Assembly: GCF_018449675.1 (NCBI RefSeq)
Contig: NZ_JAAVUZ010000009.1
Span: 62,001-126,000 of the forward strand
From: Glaciihabitans sp. dw_435
Lineage (GTDB): Bacteria > Actinomycetota > Actinomycetes > Actinomycetales > Microbacteriaceae
Reading direction: 5' to 3'
Length of the DNA stretch: 64,000 nucleotides
The translations under genes and the position numbers were made by a program. The notes under the pieces are model-generated. The model saw nothing but the letters and a program-made list of their open reading frames with translations. It made no database searches and had not been told where the DNA came from. Shown here in pieces: positions 25,362 through 33,558 of the stretch; the stretch's first letter is position 1; every line of letters starts with the position of its first letter.

Positions 25362-26363
25362 CTTCGGCAGGCGGACAGCGGATGGCACGATGCCGCGCCG
25401 CACCGGCGACAGCGCGAGCATCACGAGCCCACCGGTCAACACGCGGAAGTCACGCGTCGTGCGACGCCACGCCCGCTCGTAGTTGCCCGGGGCATCGGAC
25501 GCCACGCAGCGCACTGCTTCCCGCGCCTGCGCGAACCCGAGCCGGAGTCCCTCGCCGGTGATGGCGTCCACGTAGCCCGAGGCGTCGCCGACGAGCAGCA
25601 CACGGCCGGTGGTGCGGCCGCTCGTGCGTTGCCGCAGCGGGCCGGCACCCCGCCGCTCGCTGGCAGGCGTGGCCCCGGCGAGGCGCGCCGCGAGGTCGGG
25701 CAGTCCGGCAAGGGCGGTGTCGAAATCCACCGCGCGGCGGGACAGCATTGCGATGCCGGTGACACCCGCCGAGACCGGCGTGACGTAGAACTCGGCGTTC
25801 TCGCCGTAGTACACCTCGACGGTGTCGGTCCACGGTGCGACGGCGAAGTGCTGCCGCACGCCGTAGCGCCGGGATTTCGCTGGCGTCGGCAGGGCCAGCC
25901 CCGCGAGACGCGCGATCGTCGAGTGCAGCCCGTCGCAGCCGAACAGGTAGCGGGCGGAGAACCACCGGTCGTCCGCGGTGCGCACCTCCACGTCGAGTGG
26001 GCCCTGGTGCAGCTCCGTCACCTTCGCGGTGACGCGCTCGACGCCCAGTTCCGCGGCGCGGGCCGACAGCGCCGCGTGCAGGACCGTGCGCCGCACCCCG
26101 CGACCCGGCGCGGCAGCGAACCGGTGGGTCACCGCGGCGTCGCCCTGCCGGTAGGTGATTCCCCGCAGCGGGGAGCCCTCGGGCGAGACGCCGAGTTCGG
26201 CGAGCAACGGGATCGCGCCCGGCATGAGTCCCTCACCGCAGGCCTTGTCGATCGGTCCGGAACGCTGCTCGATGATGAGCACCGTCAGTCCCGCCATCCG
26301 CGCCGCAATGGAGGCCGCGAGACCGACCGGCCCGCCGCCGACAATCGCGACGTCGTAGATCAC
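25326..26363 (-). CDS. FAD-dependent oxidoreductase of the phenolic-lipid-type operon
   Basis: A flavoprotein of 345 residues related to aromatic hydroxylases and geranylgeranyl reductases. It has the dinucleotide motif VAIVGGGPVGLAASIAARMAGLTVLIIEQR at the N-terminus and the second FAD motif VLLVGDASGYVDAITGEGLRLGFAQA. The GTG at 26363 overlaps the stop of the methyltransferase gene (GTGA). Following a type III PKS and a methyltransferase, it is the positional counterpart of SrsC, which hydroxylates alkylresorcinols to alkylquinones. It ends inside the convergent prpC gene (36-base overlap). Confidence 0.87.
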   Translation of the reverse strand: MIYDVAIVGGGPVGLAASIAARMAGLTVLIIEQRSGPIDKACGEGLMPGAIPLLAELGVSPEGSPLRGITYRQGDAAVTHRFAAAPGRGVRRTVLHAALSARAAELGVERVTAKVTELHQGPLDVEVRTADDRWFSARYLFGCDGLHSTIARLAGLALPTPAKSRRYGVRQHFAVAPWTDTVEVYYGENAEFYVTPVSAGVTGIAMLSRRAVDFDTALAGLPDLAARLAGATPASERRGAGPLRQRTSGRTTGRVLLVGDASGYVDAITGEGLRLGFAQAREAVRCVASDAPGNYERAWRRTTRDFRVLTGGLVMLALSPVRRGIVPSAVRLPKLFGFVVERLAR

Positions 26364-26896
26364 CGGCGAGTGTCCGCCTCGGTGAGGGCGGTGAGCGCGC
26401 GGTCTTCGGTGGGAATGCGGAAGCGCAGCAGCAGGATCGCGTTGAGCACCGTGAACGCGATGGCGGTGATCCACGCGGTGTAGACGAGCGGGAGCGCGAT
26501 GCCCTCGATCGCCACGATGACGTAGTTGGGATGCCTCAGCCAGGAGTAGCGGTAGGGGCCGCGCACCACGCGCGGAAGTCCGGGTACCACGATGACGCGG
26601 GTGTTCCACTGGTTGCCCAGCGCCCAGATCACCCAGTAGCGACCCGCCTGGCAGGCGAGTGCGATGACGAGCATGGGCCAGCCGAGCCACGGGATGAAGG
26701 GGCGGTCGAGCAGGAACACCTCGGCGAGCGCGCCGAGCAGCAGTGCCGTGTGGAGCGCGACCATCCAGGGGAAGTGGCGCTGGCCGAACTCCTTGCCACC
26801 GCGCTCGAAGGCCCAGGCCGCGTGACGGTTGGAGATTCTCACTTCGGTGATGCGCTCGACGCCGGTGGCGAGGATGAGCACGAGATACCAGATCAT
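26360..26896 (-). CDS. Isoprenylcysteine carboxyl methyltransferase-like membrane methyltransferase
   Basis: A 178-residue membrane protein with four or five hydrophobic helices and the ICMT/PEMT signature ALGNQWNTRVIVVPGLPRVVRGPYRYSWLRHPNYVIVAIEG. In this operon it probably O-methylates the polyketide product, as SrsB does for alkylresorcinol in Streptomyces griseus. The ATG at 26896 overlaps the PKS stop (ATGA) and its own stop overlaps the flavoprotein start, so all three are translationally coupled. Confidence 0.87.
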   Translation of the reverse strand: MIWYLVLILATGVERITEVRISNRHAAWAFERGGKEFGQRHFPWMVALHTALLLGALAEVFLLDRPFIPWLGWPMLVIALACQAGRYWVIWALGNQWNTRVIVVPGLPRVVRGPYRYSWLRHPNYVIVAIEGIALPLVYTAWITAIAFTVLNAILLLRFRIPTEDRALTALTEADTRR

Positions 26897-27948
26897 GCCT
26901 GCGGCTCCCATTCCAGGAGGACGAACTCGGCGCTGACCCCGGGGCCGAGCGCAAAGAGCAGTCCGCGCGTTCCTGCGGGCTGGGCGAACCCGTCGGAGAG
27001 AATGTGGAGCACCGCGGCCGACGACAGGTTGCCGACGCGGGCGAGTGAGTCGTAGCTGAGGGCGAGGGCACCGTCGGGCAGGCGCAGGGCGTCCGAGAAC
27101 GCCTCGAGCACTCGCGGGCCACCGGGATGAGCGAACCACGCACCGATGTCGGGAATCGCGATGCCGTTGTCCCCGAGGAAGGAGGCGGCGTTGCCGGGAA
27201 AGTGCCGGGCGATCACGTCGGCGACACCCGCGGTGAGCAGGATCTCGAAGCCGGTGCCCCCAACGAGGAACCCGATGGTCTCCTCGGTGTCCGGGTAGGT
27301 ATAGCTGCGGGTATCCACGACGCGGGGGCCCGGCTCTGGCCGCGCATCGCCGACCATGACGACCGCCGCTGCGCCGTCGCCGAAGAGGCCCGTCGCGACG
27401 AAGTTGGCCATGCTCGCGTCATCCCGTTGCAAGGTCAATGAGCAGAGCTCGACGGACAGCAGCACGCCCACCTCGGTGGGATGACCGACCAGATAGTCGT
27501 TGACGCGGGCGATGCCGGCGGCTCCGGCAACACAGCCGAGACCGTACGACGGCAGTCGCTTGACGTCGGGGCGCATGCCGAGACGGGCGATGAGGAGGGC
27601 GTCGATGGATGGCGCGGAGATGCCGGTCACGGACGTGAAGAGCACGAAGTCGATGTCGGCGGCGGTCAGACCGGCGTCCGCGAGCGCGGTGGTCAGCGCG
27701 CGTTCGGCGAGGTCCGTCGCGACGCGGATGAAGGTGTCGTTCGACTCACGGAACGTCCCGAGGTCGCGATAGGCCTCGATCGGCAAGGCCGTGTGGCGCG
27801 TGCCAATGCCGGTGGCCGTGTGCATGCGGCTCAGTACCGCGTGGCGTTTCGGCTCGCTCGTGATGAGGGGCGCGAGCACCGCGGTGATCTCGCTCTGGGT
27901 GTAGCTGTAGTCGGGCAGCACGGGTGCGACCGCCGCAATTCGGGGCAT
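26893..27948 (-). CDS. Type III polyketide synthase (chalcone/stilbene synthase family)
   Basis: A homodimeric ketosynthase of 351 residues that extends acyl-CoA starters with malonyl-CoA and cyclises the product. The catalytic triad is visible: Cys in SYGLGCVAGAAGIARV, His in WFAHPGGPRVLEAF, and Asn in ARVGNLSSAAVLHIL, with the C-terminal loop FALGPGVSAEFVLLEW. Operon order with a methyltransferase and a flavoprotein matches the phenolic-lipid srsABC operon, so a fatty acyl starter is likely. A TACTTT box six bases before the ATG indicates a leaderless transcript. A TetR gene lies upstream in the same direction. Confidence 0.92.
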   Translation of the reverse strand: MPRIAAVAPVLPDYSYTQSEITAVLAPLITSEPKRHAVLSRMHTATGIGTRHTALPIEAYRDLGTFRESNDTFIRVATDLAERALTTALADAGLTAADIDFVLFTSVTGISAPSIDALLIARLGMRPDVKRLPSYGLGCVAGAAGIARVNDYLVGHPTEVGVLLSVELCSLTLQRDDASMANFVATGLFGDGAAAVVMVGDARPEPGPRVVDTRSYTYPDTEETIGFLVGGTGFEILLTAGVADVIARHFPGNAASFLGDNGIAIPDIGAWFAHPGGPRVLEAFSDALRLPDGALALSYDSLARVGNLSSAAVLHILSDGFAQPAGTRGLLFALGPGVSAEFVLLEWEPQA

Positions 27949-27954
27949 TTGCCG

Positions 27955-27960
27955 AAAGTA
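27955..27960 (-). promoter_or_regulatory. -10 box of leaderless type III PKS operon
   Basis: Minus-strand TACTTT, six bases, then the ATG at 27948. Confidence 0.5.
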
Positions 27961-28036
27961 GCACGCGGTGACCGAAGCGGGTATTCCGGCACGGACGGTT
28001 GACAGCATCCGTTTGCCCCGGCTGGGGCGGGTGTAC

Positions 28037-28594
28037 CTACGCGCTGACGAGTTCCAGGTGATCGGCCACGTCGAGCGTTGCCAAGCCGTGTACGACGAGG
28101 GCGTCGATGAGGGCGTCTGAGCCGGGTTCACCGTTCATGAACTGCGAGATGAAGAGCGGGCCGACGAGCTGGGCGTACTGCTCCGCAGTGATGGGAGCCA
28201 CGCTCTGGCGGAACTGCTCGATGCGGGCCTGACCCATCTCCTTGAGGGAGCTGGAGGCGCCGTCATCGTGCGTCGCGAGGTTCATCAGCGACGCGAGTGC
28301 GGCGTTGGTGACGGCGTCGGAAATGGAGGAGCGGATGTCCCGCAGGAAAGCGCGCAGCCGATCGCTGGCGGGCAGGGTGGCCGCGTCGCCGAGTCCCACC
28401 GGAGGGTGGCTGGTGATTGCTTCGCTGATGACCTTGTCGACGGTTCCCCAGTGCGTGTACAGCGTGCGACGGGAAACCTGCGCCTGCTCGGCAATCACGG
28501 AGAAGCTGAGCGGGCTACTGCGGCGCTCGGCCAGCAGGGCGCGGGTCGTCTCGAGAACGTGCAGACGAGTGCGCTTGATTCGAGGATCGGTCAT
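28037..28594 (-). CDS. TetR family transcriptional regulator upstream of the PKS operon
   Basis: A 185-residue regulator with helix-turn-helix LSFSVIAEQAQVSRRTLYTHW near the N-terminus and an all-helical C-terminal half without a recognised ligand domain. It lies 88 bases before the type III PKS gene in the same direction and is probably its regulator. A TAGGCT box six bases before the ATG indicates leaderless transcription. PadR diverges upstream across 237 bases. Confidence 0.85.
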   Translation of the reverse strand: MTDPRIKRTRLHVLETTRALLAERRSSPLSFSVIAEQAQVSRRTLYTHWGTVDKVISEAITSHPPVGLGDAATLPASDRLRAFLRDIRSSISDAVTNAALASLMNLATHDDGASSSLKEMGQARIEQFRQSVAPITAEQYAQLVGPLFISQFMNGEPGSDALIDALVVHGLATLDVADHLELVSA

Positions 28595-28600
28595 CTAGAA

Positions 28601-28606
28601 AGCCTA
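28601..28606 (-). promoter_or_regulatory. -10 box of leaderless TetR gene
   Basis: Minus-strand TAGGCT, six bases, then the ATG at 28594. Confidence 0.5.
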
Positions 28607-28774
28607 GGACGGGGCCATCTCGGACACATTGTGAGGATTAACAACGAAGTTTGAAATATCCGACCCTCGCATTGGATGATCTGCGCACGACCGTGACGGA
28701 CCGTTGCGTTGCAGTGGCAGAAACGATGTTCGTGCGGCGTGTCGGTGCTTTGCAGCACGCACTACTGCGGAACG

Positions 28775-28786
28775 CACACTAGTGTG
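28775..28786. promoter_or_regulatory. Palindrome overlapping the PadR promoter
   Basis: CACACTAGTGTG is a perfect 12-bp palindrome that contains a plausible -10 box, TAGTGT (28780-28785), about 46 bases before the PadR ATG. Autoregulation by PadR is likely. Confidence 0.5.
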
Positions 28787-28831
28787 GGGTGCACAGTCCA
28801 ACGCACTCGTGCCCACCGTTCAAGGAGTCCC

Positions 28832-29194
28832 ATGGATACAACCCAGCTACTCAAGGGGGTGCTCGACGTGGCCGTACTTGCCGTCATCCAGGAGGAAGAC
28901 GGCTATGGCTACGACATCGTGCGCCGCCTCCGTCAGGCGGGCCTCGATGAGGTGGGCGACGCGTCCGTCTATGGCACCCTGCGCCGCCTGTACAGCGCCG
29001 GCGCGTTGTCGAGCTACGTGGTTCCGTCGGACGGCGGTCCGCATCGCAAGTACTACGGCATCAACACCCAGGGCCGCACGATGCTGCAGGACCAGCGCCG
29101 CAGCTGGGCCAGCTTTTCATCGACCATGACAGCGCTGCTGGACACCAGCGAAGCCACCCGCGCATCCACAGCCACGATCGGAGATCGCTCATGA
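28832..29194 (+). CDS. PadR family transcriptional regulator
   Basis: A compact 120-residue PadR winged-helix protein: QLLKGVLDVAVLAVIQEEDGYGYDIVRRLRQAGLDEVGDASVYGTLRRLYSAGALSSY, then the wing GGPHRKYYGINTQGR. A strong ribosome site AAGGAG lies four bases before the ATG. Its stop overlaps the start of the next gene (ATGA), which encodes a membrane protein; such pairs usually respond to envelope stress or membrane-active compounds. Confidence 0.92.
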   Translation: MDTTQLLKGVLDVAVLAVIQEEDGYGYDIVRRLRQAGLDEVGDASVYGTLRRLYSAGALSSYVVPSDGGPHRKYYGINTQGRTMLQDQRRSWASFSSTMTALLDTSEATRASTATIGDRS

Positions 29195-30354
29195 GCGCCG
29201 TGTACCTCACCCCCACCGTGATCAACGAGTTTGCCGCCGCGGTTCGCACGGCGCTCGCGGGCCTCAGCCCCGACGAGATCGACGAGCTCACCGACGGCCT
29301 CGAGGCCGACCTCGCCGAGAGCGCGAGCGACTCCGGATCCATCGACCTCGGGGATCCGGTTGCGTACGCGGAGGAACTGCGAACGGCGGCCGGTCTGCCC
29401 CTGCCCGCGGCAGGCAAGCGCTCGGTGCATCCGCTCAGCGAAACGCTCGCACTTGCCGCCAGCTTCCGGGTGCGTCTGCTCACGAGCCTGCGGGGCAATC
29501 CCATTACGGCGAGCATCCTGGAGACGGCGATCGCCCTGCGTCCGGTGTGGTGGATCGCCCGTGGCTGGGCCGTGTATGAGCTGGTGTATCTCGTGTTCTT
29601 CGGCGGGCCCGTTCGGCTGATCCCCCAGTCGCTCACGCACCTCGTCATCGTGCTGCTGTTTGTCGCGCTCAGCGTGCAGTGGGGACGCGGTCGCTGGCTG
29701 CCATACCAGTGGCTGAAGCTCGTGCGCATTGCGGCCAGCATCGTCGCGGTCATCGCGCTGCCCGGGGTCATCTCCGCCGCGATCGGCAACTCGACCGTCT
29801 ACTACGACTCCGTGGGGGAAGCGACTCCGATGGGGCTGACCCAGGACGGGCGGGCCGTGACGAACATCTTTGCCTACGACGCCGACGGCAATCCGCTCAC
29901 CAACGTGCAGCTGTTCGATCAGGACGGCACTCCCCTGTCCGGGCAGACCGACGACACGATGTACGTCACGCAGTACGACGACTCCACCGGGACCGAAACC
30001 GTCGTGGTTCCGAGTGCCTCCGTTCCCGGTCGCGCGGGCTGGAACGTCTACCCGCTGCGCGTCGCGCCGCCCGGGACCCTCGACGGCGTGACCAACCTCA
30101 GCGCGCTCGCGACGAACCCCTTGTTGACTCCGGCGCAACTCCCGTTCGATCACGTGCAGGCGCTGGCACCCATCACCCCGAGCCCCACCTCAACCCCGTC
30201 GGCGCAGCCCTCGGCGACACCGGGCGCGACCGCGCCTCCGACTGCGCTCCCCACGTCCACCCCTGCGCCGGTCGGCCCGGGAACCGGAACCACCCCCACG
30301 GCGGCTCCGTCACCGTCGATCACCCCCGTACCCACGACCACGAAGAAGCCCTGA
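29191..30354 (+). CDS. PadR-coupled membrane protein with DUF1700-like N-terminus and Pro/Thr-rich tail
   Basis: The 387-residue protein begins with a helical cytosolic part (LAGLSPDEIDELTDGLEADLAE, DPVAYAEELRTAAGLP) like the HAAS/DUF1700 signalling domains commonly encoded next to PadR. Three or four membrane helices follow (about residues 105-200), then an extracytoplasmic beta-rich domain (VYYDSVGEATPMG, YDADGNPLTNVQLFDQDG) and a Pro/Thr/Ser-rich tail from about residue 325 ending KKP. The function is unknown; a sensor or envelope role is inferred from layout. Confidence 0.75.
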   Translation: MSAVYLTPTVINEFAAAVRTALAGLSPDEIDELTDGLEADLAESASDSGSIDLGDPVAYAEELRTAAGLPLPAAGKRSVHPLSETLALAASFRVRLLTSLRGNPITASILETAIALRPVWWIARGWAVYELVYLVFFGGPVRLIPQSLTHLVIVLLFVALSVQWGRGRWLPYQWLKLVRIAASIVAVIALPGVISAAIGNSTVYYDSVGEATPMGLTQDGRAVTNIFAYDADGNPLTNVQLFDQDGTPLSGQTDDTMYVTQYDDSTGTETVVVPSASVPGRAGWNVYPLRVAPPGTLDGVTNLSALATNPLLTPAQLPFDHVQALAPITPSPTSTPSAQPSATPGATAPPTALPTSTPAPVGPGTGTTPTAAPSPSITPVPTTTKKP

Positions 30355-30394
30355 CCAGCGCGGCGCCTGGCCGAGGCATCCACCCCACTTGCGC

Positions 30395-30400
30395 TACCGT
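30395..30400 (+). promoter_or_regulatory. -10 box of leaderless SnoaL-like gene
   Basis: TACCGT, six bases, then the ATG at 30407. Confidence 0.5.
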
Positions 30401-30406
30401 GACACG

Positions 30407-30826
30407 ATGACCGCCGCCTCTTCTCCCGATCACGCGGCGGTCCTCGCCGTCATCCACGGCATGTACGCCAACTACATGACGGGCAACCGGGTCGGCATCG
30501 ACGAGGTTCTCGCCGACGGCTTCACGATGTACGACTCCGCGCACACCCCGCTGATTACCGGCTTTGATGAGCTGAACGATGTGCGAGCCGGACGCCCGAG
30601 CGCCGACGGCCCGCCGAGCGAAGTCCTGACCGAATACGACGTGCACGTCTCCGTCGACGACGACCTCGCGATCGCCGCGTACATGCTGCGCGTGGACTTT
30701 CCCGACCGGCCCGGCGCCGCTCCGGAGATCTGCCGGGTCACGGCGGTCATGCGGAGAGTGGATGCCTCGTGGCGCATCATTCATCTTCACGAGGATGTTC
30801 TCCCCGCCGAAGTTCTGGCCAGCTGA
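30407..30826 (+). CDS. SnoaL-like (NTF2-fold) protein
   Basis: A 139-residue NTF2-like protein: an N-terminal helix (AAVLAVIHGMYANYMTGNRVGIDEVLADGFTMYDS), then a curved sheet ending ICRVTAVMRRVDASWRIIHLHED, the pattern of SnoaL/DUF4440 proteins. Members serve as small-molecule isomerases, hydrolases or binding proteins; no specific activity can be assigned. The ATG at 30407 is fixed by the leaderless box TACCGT. Confidence 0.8.
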   Translation: MTAASSPDHAAVLAVIHGMYANYMTGNRVGIDEVLADGFTMYDSAHTPLITGFDELNDVRAGRPSADGPPSEVLTEYDVHVSVDDDLAIAAYMLRVDFPDRPGAAPEICRVTAVMRRVDASWRIIHLHEDVLPAEVLAS

Positions 30827-30879
30827 AGCCTCCTCCCGCTAGTATCCAGAGCATCCCGTCCGACAATCGAGAGACTCTC

Positions 30880-31260
30880 ATGGCTTCGAGTTACGACTTC
30901 TTCATCACCGGTGACCACGAGGCGGCGAAGGCGCTGGTGGCGTCATCGCTCACCGAGCAGGGCTACAGCATCGCAAGCACGCCCGCCGGTGGATTTGTGA
31001 TCTCCCGCGGAAGCGTTGCGGGCACCGTGCTCTGGGGCGCCATGGCGGGCAAGAAGTTCCACATGCGTTTCGACGTGGAGTTTTTCGCCGATGACCAGGG
31101 CCGTACCGTCGCCCGCCTCAACCGCGGACTCGCGTCCGGCATGCTCAAGGGCGGCGCAATCGGGGCAAGCAAGACGGCGAACGGCTTCCAGAACATCGCG
31201 CACGAACTCGGCAAGACCCTCACCGGCGCCGGCGTTCTTGCCTCGACGCTCGAAAACTAG
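30880..31260 (+). CDS. Conserved-type hypothetical protein
   Basis: A 126-residue protein of unknown function. It starts DFFITGDHEAAKALVASSLTEQGYSI, has a beta-rich middle (GGFVISRGSVAGTVLWG, FHMRFDVEFFADDQGRTVARLNR) and ends in a helical Gly/Ala-rich segment that could associate with a membrane. The ATG at 30880 follows GAGAG. It precedes two DUF4190 genes in the same direction with short gaps and may share their transcript. Confidence 0.7.
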   Translation: MASSYDFFITGDHEAAKALVASSLTEQGYSIASTPAGGFVISRGSVAGTVLWGAMAGKKFHMRFDVEFFADDQGRTVARLNRGLASGMLKGGAIGASKTANGFQNIAHELGKTLTGAGVLASTLEN

Positions 31261-31301
31261 TCGGTCCCGCCCGTCATTTCCCCCACCCACGGAGCCTTCC
31301 T

Positions 31302-31715
31302 TTGACTGACGAGCGCCCTCCGGCGATACCGCAGCCGTACGAGCTGCCACCTGAGCAGAAGTATGCGCCGCCGCCGTACGGGCAGTCGCATGAGCAGCAG
31401 TACGCGCCGCCGCCGTACGGGCAGCCCTACGGGCAGCCCTATGGGACGCTTCCCTATGGCGTCGCGCCCTACCGACCCACCAATACGCTCGCGATCATCT
31501 CCCTTATCACCGCGTTCTTCGTCCAGCCCGCCGCAATCGTGACCGGACACATCGCACTGTCGCAGATTAAACGCACGGGCGAGGCCGGCCGTGGACTCGC
31601 GATCGCGGGCCTGGTGGTTGGCTACGGCACCATCGCCCTGGCAATCCTGTGGATCGCATCCGTCATCATCATCGTCGTGACCAACGCCACGTCACCGGGC
31701 ACAACGTCCCTCTAG
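31302..31715 (+). CDS. DUF4190 domain membrane protein, first of a tandem pair
   Basis: A 137-residue protein with a Pro/Tyr/Gln-rich N-terminus (repeats of YAPPPYGQ and GQPYGQPYG, residues 10-52) followed by two membrane helices around the DUF4190 signature NTLAIISLITAFFVQPAAIVTGHIALSQIKRTGEAGRGLAIAGLVVGY. It starts at TTG with GGAG upstream. DUF4190 proteins are abundant in Actinobacteria and lack a defined function. The downstream gene is a paralogue. Confidence 0.85.
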   Translation: MTDERPPAIPQPYELPPEQKYAPPPYGQSHEQQYAPPPYGQPYGQPYGTLPYGVAPYRPTNTLAIISLITAFFVQPAAIVTGHIALSQIKRTGEAGRGLAIAGLVVGYGTIALAILWIASVIIIVVTNATSPGTTSL

Positions 31716-31751
31716 ACACCCATCCGCTTCACCCCACGAAAGTGACATCGC

Positions 31752-32267
31752 ATGACTGACACCGATCCCCGCGAGCCGCAGCTGCCGGCCCCCGCGCCGT
31801 ACACACCTCCGGTAGCCGACGCGCAGCCCGCCTACACGCCCCCGGTAGCCGACGCGCAGCCCGCCTACACGCCTCCGGTAGCCGACGCGCAGCCCGCGTA
31901 CGCCCCGCCGGCAGCGCCCGCGCCCTACCAGTCGCGGCAGTACGGACAACCCGGCGGTGTCCCGCCGTACGCCGGCCAGCCCGGATCCCCGTACCAGCCG
32001 CCGTACATTCCGCTTGCCAGCCAGCGCACCAACACCCTCGCGATCATCTCGCTCGTCACGGCGTTCTTCCTCTCGCCCGCCGCGGTCATCACCGGGCATA
32101 TGGCCCTGTCGCAGATCAAGCGCACGGGCGAGGGCGGAAACGGTCTCGCTGTCGCCGGCCTCATCCTCGGCTACGTCGGAGTGTTTTTCGGACTGATCTG
32201 GTTCGCGTTCATCATCGTGGCAACGGTCGCCGGGATCGCCGAGTCCTCGTCGTCGTACTCGTACTGA
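31752..32267 (+). CDS. DUF4190 domain membrane protein, second of a tandem pair
   Basis: A 171-residue paralogue of the preceding gene: NTLAIISLVTAFFLSPAAVITGHMALSQIKRTGEGGNGLAVAGLILGY with two membrane helices and a Ser/Tyr-rich end. The N-terminal domain holds three exact copies of YTPPVADAQPA plus a partial fourth. Such proline-rich cytosolic tails often mediate protein contacts, but no partner can be named. Confidence 0.85.
   Translation: MTDTDPREPQLPAPAPYTPPVADAQPAYTPPVADAQPAYTPPVADAQPAYAPPAAPAPYQSRQYGQPGGVPPYAGQPGSPYQPPYIPLASQRTNTLAIISLVTAFFLSPAAVITGHMALSQIKRTGEGGNGLAVAGLILGYVGVFFGLIWFAFIIVATVAGIAESSSSYSY
31800..31898 (+). repeat. Three tandem 33-bp coding repeats in the second DUF4190 gene
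   Basis: Units at 31800-31832, 31833-31865 and 31866-31898 encode YTPPVADAQPA and differ at only one or two bases; a partial fourth unit follows. Copy number is likely to vary between strains. Confidence 0.85.
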
Positions 32268-32313
32268 TCACGCAACCGGCGTCGGGCAGGTAGCCGGGCG
32301 ACGGAAAGCCGCG

Positions 32314-32339
32314 CGCCAGCAGGGGCCCCGCGGCTGGCG
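32314..32339 (+). terminator. Hairpin after the DUF4190 pair
   Basis: CGCCAGC (32314-32320) pairs with GCTGGCG (32333-32339) around a 12-base GC-rich loop, 46 bases past the stop and before the promoter of the next gene. Confidence 0.45.
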
Positions 32340-32361
32340 TCGGCGGCCTCCTGCCCGCCGC

Positions 32362-32367
32362 TACTAT
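32362..32367 (+). promoter_or_regulatory. -10 box of leaderless MFS gene
   Basis: TACTAT, six bases, then the GTG at 32374. Confidence 0.5.
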
Positions 32368-32373
32368 GAGCGC

Positions 32374-33558
32374 GTGAATCCTCTCGGTACGGTGGCGTCG
32401 ACACCCGGCGCCCTGTACCTGCTGGGCACTTCCCTCATCGGACGCCTCCCGACGGCGATGGCGGCCCTCGCGATCGTGCAGCTGGTGCGGCTGCAGGGCG
32501 GCAGCTACACCCTCGCCGGGGTTTTGACCGCGATCTACATCGTCGCCTCGGCGGTCGGTGCACCCGCGCTGGGACGGTGGGTCGACCGCCGCGGCCAGAC
32601 GGGTGTGCTCGTCGTTTCCGCGATCCTCAGCTCGGCCGCGTTCGCGGCGGTCGCGCTGTGCGCACACAGTGCGCCGGTGATCGCGGTGGTCGGGGCCGTG
32701 CTGGCCGGCCTGTTCACGCCCCCACTCGAGCCGTCGCTGCGTTCACTCTGGCCCCGGATCATCCCGGATGGAAAGCCGCTCAAGGCGGCATTCAGCCTCG
32801 ACGCGGGTGCCACCGAACTGCTCTTCATCGCCGGACCGTTGCTCACGGTTGTGGGGATCTGGGCGTTCGGGGCGACCGGAAACATCCTCTTTGCCGCGGC
32901 GCTCGGTCTCGTCGGCACCCTCGGGTTCGCGTCCAACCGGGTGTCGCGGGCTGCCGGACGCTCCGAGCACGCGGGGCTCCGCCACGTGTCGCCCGTGCGT
33001 GACGCCCGGTTCCGCCGGCTCGTCGCCTTCACCTTCGGCGTTGGTGTGCCGGTGGGCGTACTCACGATCGCGGTCACCGTCTACGGCGAGCGCAACGGGA
33101 TCGACAGTTTCGCCGGCTGGGCCCTCGCCGTCAATGCACTGGGCGCGCTGGCTGGAGCGACAACGCTCGCGCTTCGACCCCTCACCCGGTCGCCGCTGCG
33201 CGCCCTCGCCGCGTGCGGTGCCCTGCTCGGGCTCGGCTACGTGCCGCTCGCGGTCGGCGGGCTGCCCCCGGGCGCGTGGCTCGTCTGCGCCCTGGTCGCC
33301 GGATTCATGCTTCCCCCGACCCTCGCGCAGGTCTTCGAGTCGATCGAAAAGATCAGTCCGGCCGAGTCCCTCACCGAGGCCAACGCGTGGATCGTCAGCT
33401 CCATGAACGTCGGCGTCGCCCTTGGCACCCTGGCCGCGGGCGCCGTCGCGAACTCTCCGGCGGCGACAACCGTGCCCCTCATCGTGGCCGGCGGAATCCT
33501 GGTGACGGTGCTGCTATCGCTCGTTGTGCTGCCCGAGCGGATGTCCCGGCTCGGCTAA
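32374..33558 (+). CDS. MFS transporter
   Basis: A 394-residue permease with twelve predicted helices. The motif between helices 2 and 3 is GAPALGRWVDRRGQTGVLVVS, typical of drug/proton antiporter-like members. The second half contains AGFMLPPTLAQVFESIEKISPAESLTEANAW, a conserved cytoplasmic loop. The substrate is unknown. The GTG at 32374 is fixed by the leaderless box. It overlaps the convergent gene by four bases. Confidence 0.87.
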   Translation: MNPLGTVASTPGALYLLGTSLIGRLPTAMAALAIVQLVRLQGGSYTLAGVLTAIYIVASAVGAPALGRWVDRRGQTGVLVVSAILSSAAFAAVALCAHSAPVIAVVGAVLAGLFTPPLEPSLRSLWPRIIPDGKPLKAAFSLDAGATELLFIAGPLLTVVGIWAFGATGNILFAAALGLVGTLGFASNRVSRAAGRSEHAGLRHVSPVRDARFRRLVAFTFGVGVPVGVLTIAVTVYGERNGIDSFAGWALAVNALGALAGATTLALRPLTRSPLRALAACGALLGLGYVPLAVGGLPPGAWLVCALVAGFMLPPTLAQVFESIEKISPAESLTEANAWIVSSMNVGVALGTLAAGAVANSPAATTVPLIVAGGILVTVLLSLVVLPERMSRLG

